Part shown: positions 13,985-14,362 of the stretch, piece by piece
Numbering within the stretch: position 1 is the stretch's first letter
Layout: the number at the start of each line of letters is the position of its first letter
Assembly: GCA_905216055.1 (NCBI GenBank)
Contig: CAJMSH010000018.1
Span: 1-14,362, forward strand
DNA: 14,362 nucleotides
From: an uncultured bacterium
GTDB taxonomy: Bacteria; Cyanobacteriota; Vampirovibrionia; Gastranaerophilales; Gastranaerophilaceae
Direction: 5' to 3'
Position numbers and translations under genes: made by a program
Notes under the pieces: generated by a model
What the model was told of the DNA's origin: nothing
Databases searched by the model: none
What the model saw: only the letters and a program-made list of their open reading frames with translations

Positions 13985-14049
13985 AACCAAATAATATAGG
14001 AGAAACCTAACTTTATTCAGTTGTCAAGGTGCATTTAGTTCTTATCTTG

Positions 14050-14078
14050 ATTATATCATGTAGTGTACCTTTTGTCAA
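14050..14078 (-). promoter_or_regulatory. Early promoter in repeat copy 1
   Basis: On the minus strand: TTGACA (14073-14078), 17-nt spacer ending TGA (extended -10), TATAAT (14050-14055). It matches sigma-A consensus at every position. It is the promoter nearest the first early gene. Confidence 0.85.
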
Positions 14079-14167
14079 GTACTTTCTTGATATAATTTTT
14101 AGATATTTGATAAGCACTTGTTTTCAATCTCATTTGTTATCCGTTCCTTATCTCTTATCTTGATTAT

Positions 14168-14196
14168 ATTATATCATGTAGTGTACCTTTTGTCAA
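14168..14196 (-). promoter_or_regulatory. Early promoter in repeat copy 2
   Basis: On the minus strand: TTGACA (14191-14196), 17-nt spacer ending TGA, TATAAT (14168-14173). The -10 is followed by a second overlapping copy (TATAATATAAT) that copy 1 lacks. Confidence 0.8.
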
Positions 14197-14285
14197 GTAC
14201 TTTCTTGATATAATTTTTAGATATTTGATAAGCACTTGTTTTCAATCTCATTTGTTATCCGTTCCTTATCTCTTATCTTGATTAT

Positions 14286-14314
14286 ATTATATCATGTAGT
14301 GTACCTTTTGTCAA
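14286..14314 (-). promoter_or_regulatory. Early promoter in repeat copy 3
   Basis: On the minus strand: TTGACA (14309-14314), 17-nt spacer ending TGA, TATAAT (14286-14291). Identical to the copy 2 promoter. Confidence 0.8.
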
Positions 14315-14362
14315 GTACTTTCTTGATATAATTTTTAGATATTTGATAAGCACTTGTTTTCA

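Larger units (their letters stand above)
14040..14362. repeat. 118-bp tandem repeat array, promoter-bearing, cut by right edge
   Basis: Copy 1 is 14040-14152 (113 bp, lacking 5 bp at the -10 region), copy 2 is 14153-14270, and copy 3 runs from 14271 to the end (92 bp seen). Copies 2 and 3 are identical over the shared part. No reading frame of note is present. Each unit carries a leftward promoter, an inverted repeat TCAAG/CTTGA next to its -35 box, and (in copies 2 and 3) GATAAG/GATAAC direct repeats around the predicted start. An assembly loop at a contig end is an alternative source of the identical copies. Confidence 0.85.

Noticed and set aside
13901..13990. Upstream ATG at 13990 for the first early gene
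   Set aside because: It would translate through the leader hairpins; ATG 13900 has a clear GAGG site.
13958..14033. TTGACA near 14028 with TATATT downstream on the minus strand as a further promoter
   Set aside because: Spacing is about 23 nt, too long for sigma-A.
14056..14100. Plus-strand promoter TTGTCA...TATAAT in the repeat unit
   Set aside because: The spacer is only 13 nt; the minus-strand promoter has the ideal 17.
14040..14362. Repeat array as a CRISPR
   Set aside because: The units are 118 bp and joined head to tail without unique spacers.
1..14362. tRNA genes, integrase or other lysogeny genes
   Set aside because: None seen on either strand; the gene set fits a strictly lytic phage, as far as the window shows.

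Overview
The window looks like most of the genome of a small phi29-like podovirus: a linear double-stranded DNA phage with protein-primed replication (Salasmaviridae/Guelinviridae type). Three things point to this. There is a protein-primed family B DNA polymerase. The virion set is complete and typical: gp10-like portal, gp11-like lower collar, gp9-like tail knob, gp8-like capsid with a BIG2 domain, a scaffold, and a tail lysozyme. There is also a gp16-like packaging ATPase rather than a terminase pair. Low GC, strong AGGAG ribosome binding sites and consensus sigma-A promoters suggest a Firmicutes host; the exact host cannot be told from the window. Stop codons of all three types are used, so the code is standard.

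Layout. Positions 1-8017 are the late block, all on the minus strand. Read 5' to 3' from 8017 it runs: small one-TM holin candidate, GH24 endolysin with two Cpl-7 (CW_7) repeats, tail lysozyme, scaffold, major capsid protein, tail knob, portal, lower collar, a small structural or fibre-associated protein, and an SGNH-hydrolase tail or fibre protein cut by the left edge. Positions 8018-8131 are a compact divergent promoter region. Positions 8132-9193 hold the packaging ATPase, the only plus-strand gene. Positions 9194-9351 hold a structured RNA candidate and a strong hairpin terminator between converging transcripts. Positions 9352-13900 are the replication/early block on the minus strand. In transcription order it runs: three small unknown genes, a small basic/acidic-tailed protein, an SSB-like protein, the putative terminal protein, the DNA polymerase and a 37-aa Cys-rich microprotein. 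Positions 14040-14362 are a 118-bp tandem repeat; every copy carries a perfect extended sigma-A promoter firing leftward into the early block.

How it works together (inference). The repeated promoters drive early genes, and terminal protein plus polymerase replicate the genome. Opposed promoters near 8060 switch on both the morphogenesis/lysis operon and the ATPase. The ATPase packages DNA into the prohead through the portal.

The most interesting signal is a 95-nt element directly downstream of the ATPase on the same strand. By eye it folds into a three-way junction: a 12-bp closing helix, a 42-nt first arm and a 15-nt second arm. Its layout closely resembles the prohead-binding domain of phi29 pRNA, the packaging-motor RNA. 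All its wobble pairs work only on the plus strand. Other points worth a look are the promoter array, a DnaA-box-like cluster, a second structured region upstream of the early DNA-binding genes, and the Cys-rich microprotein.
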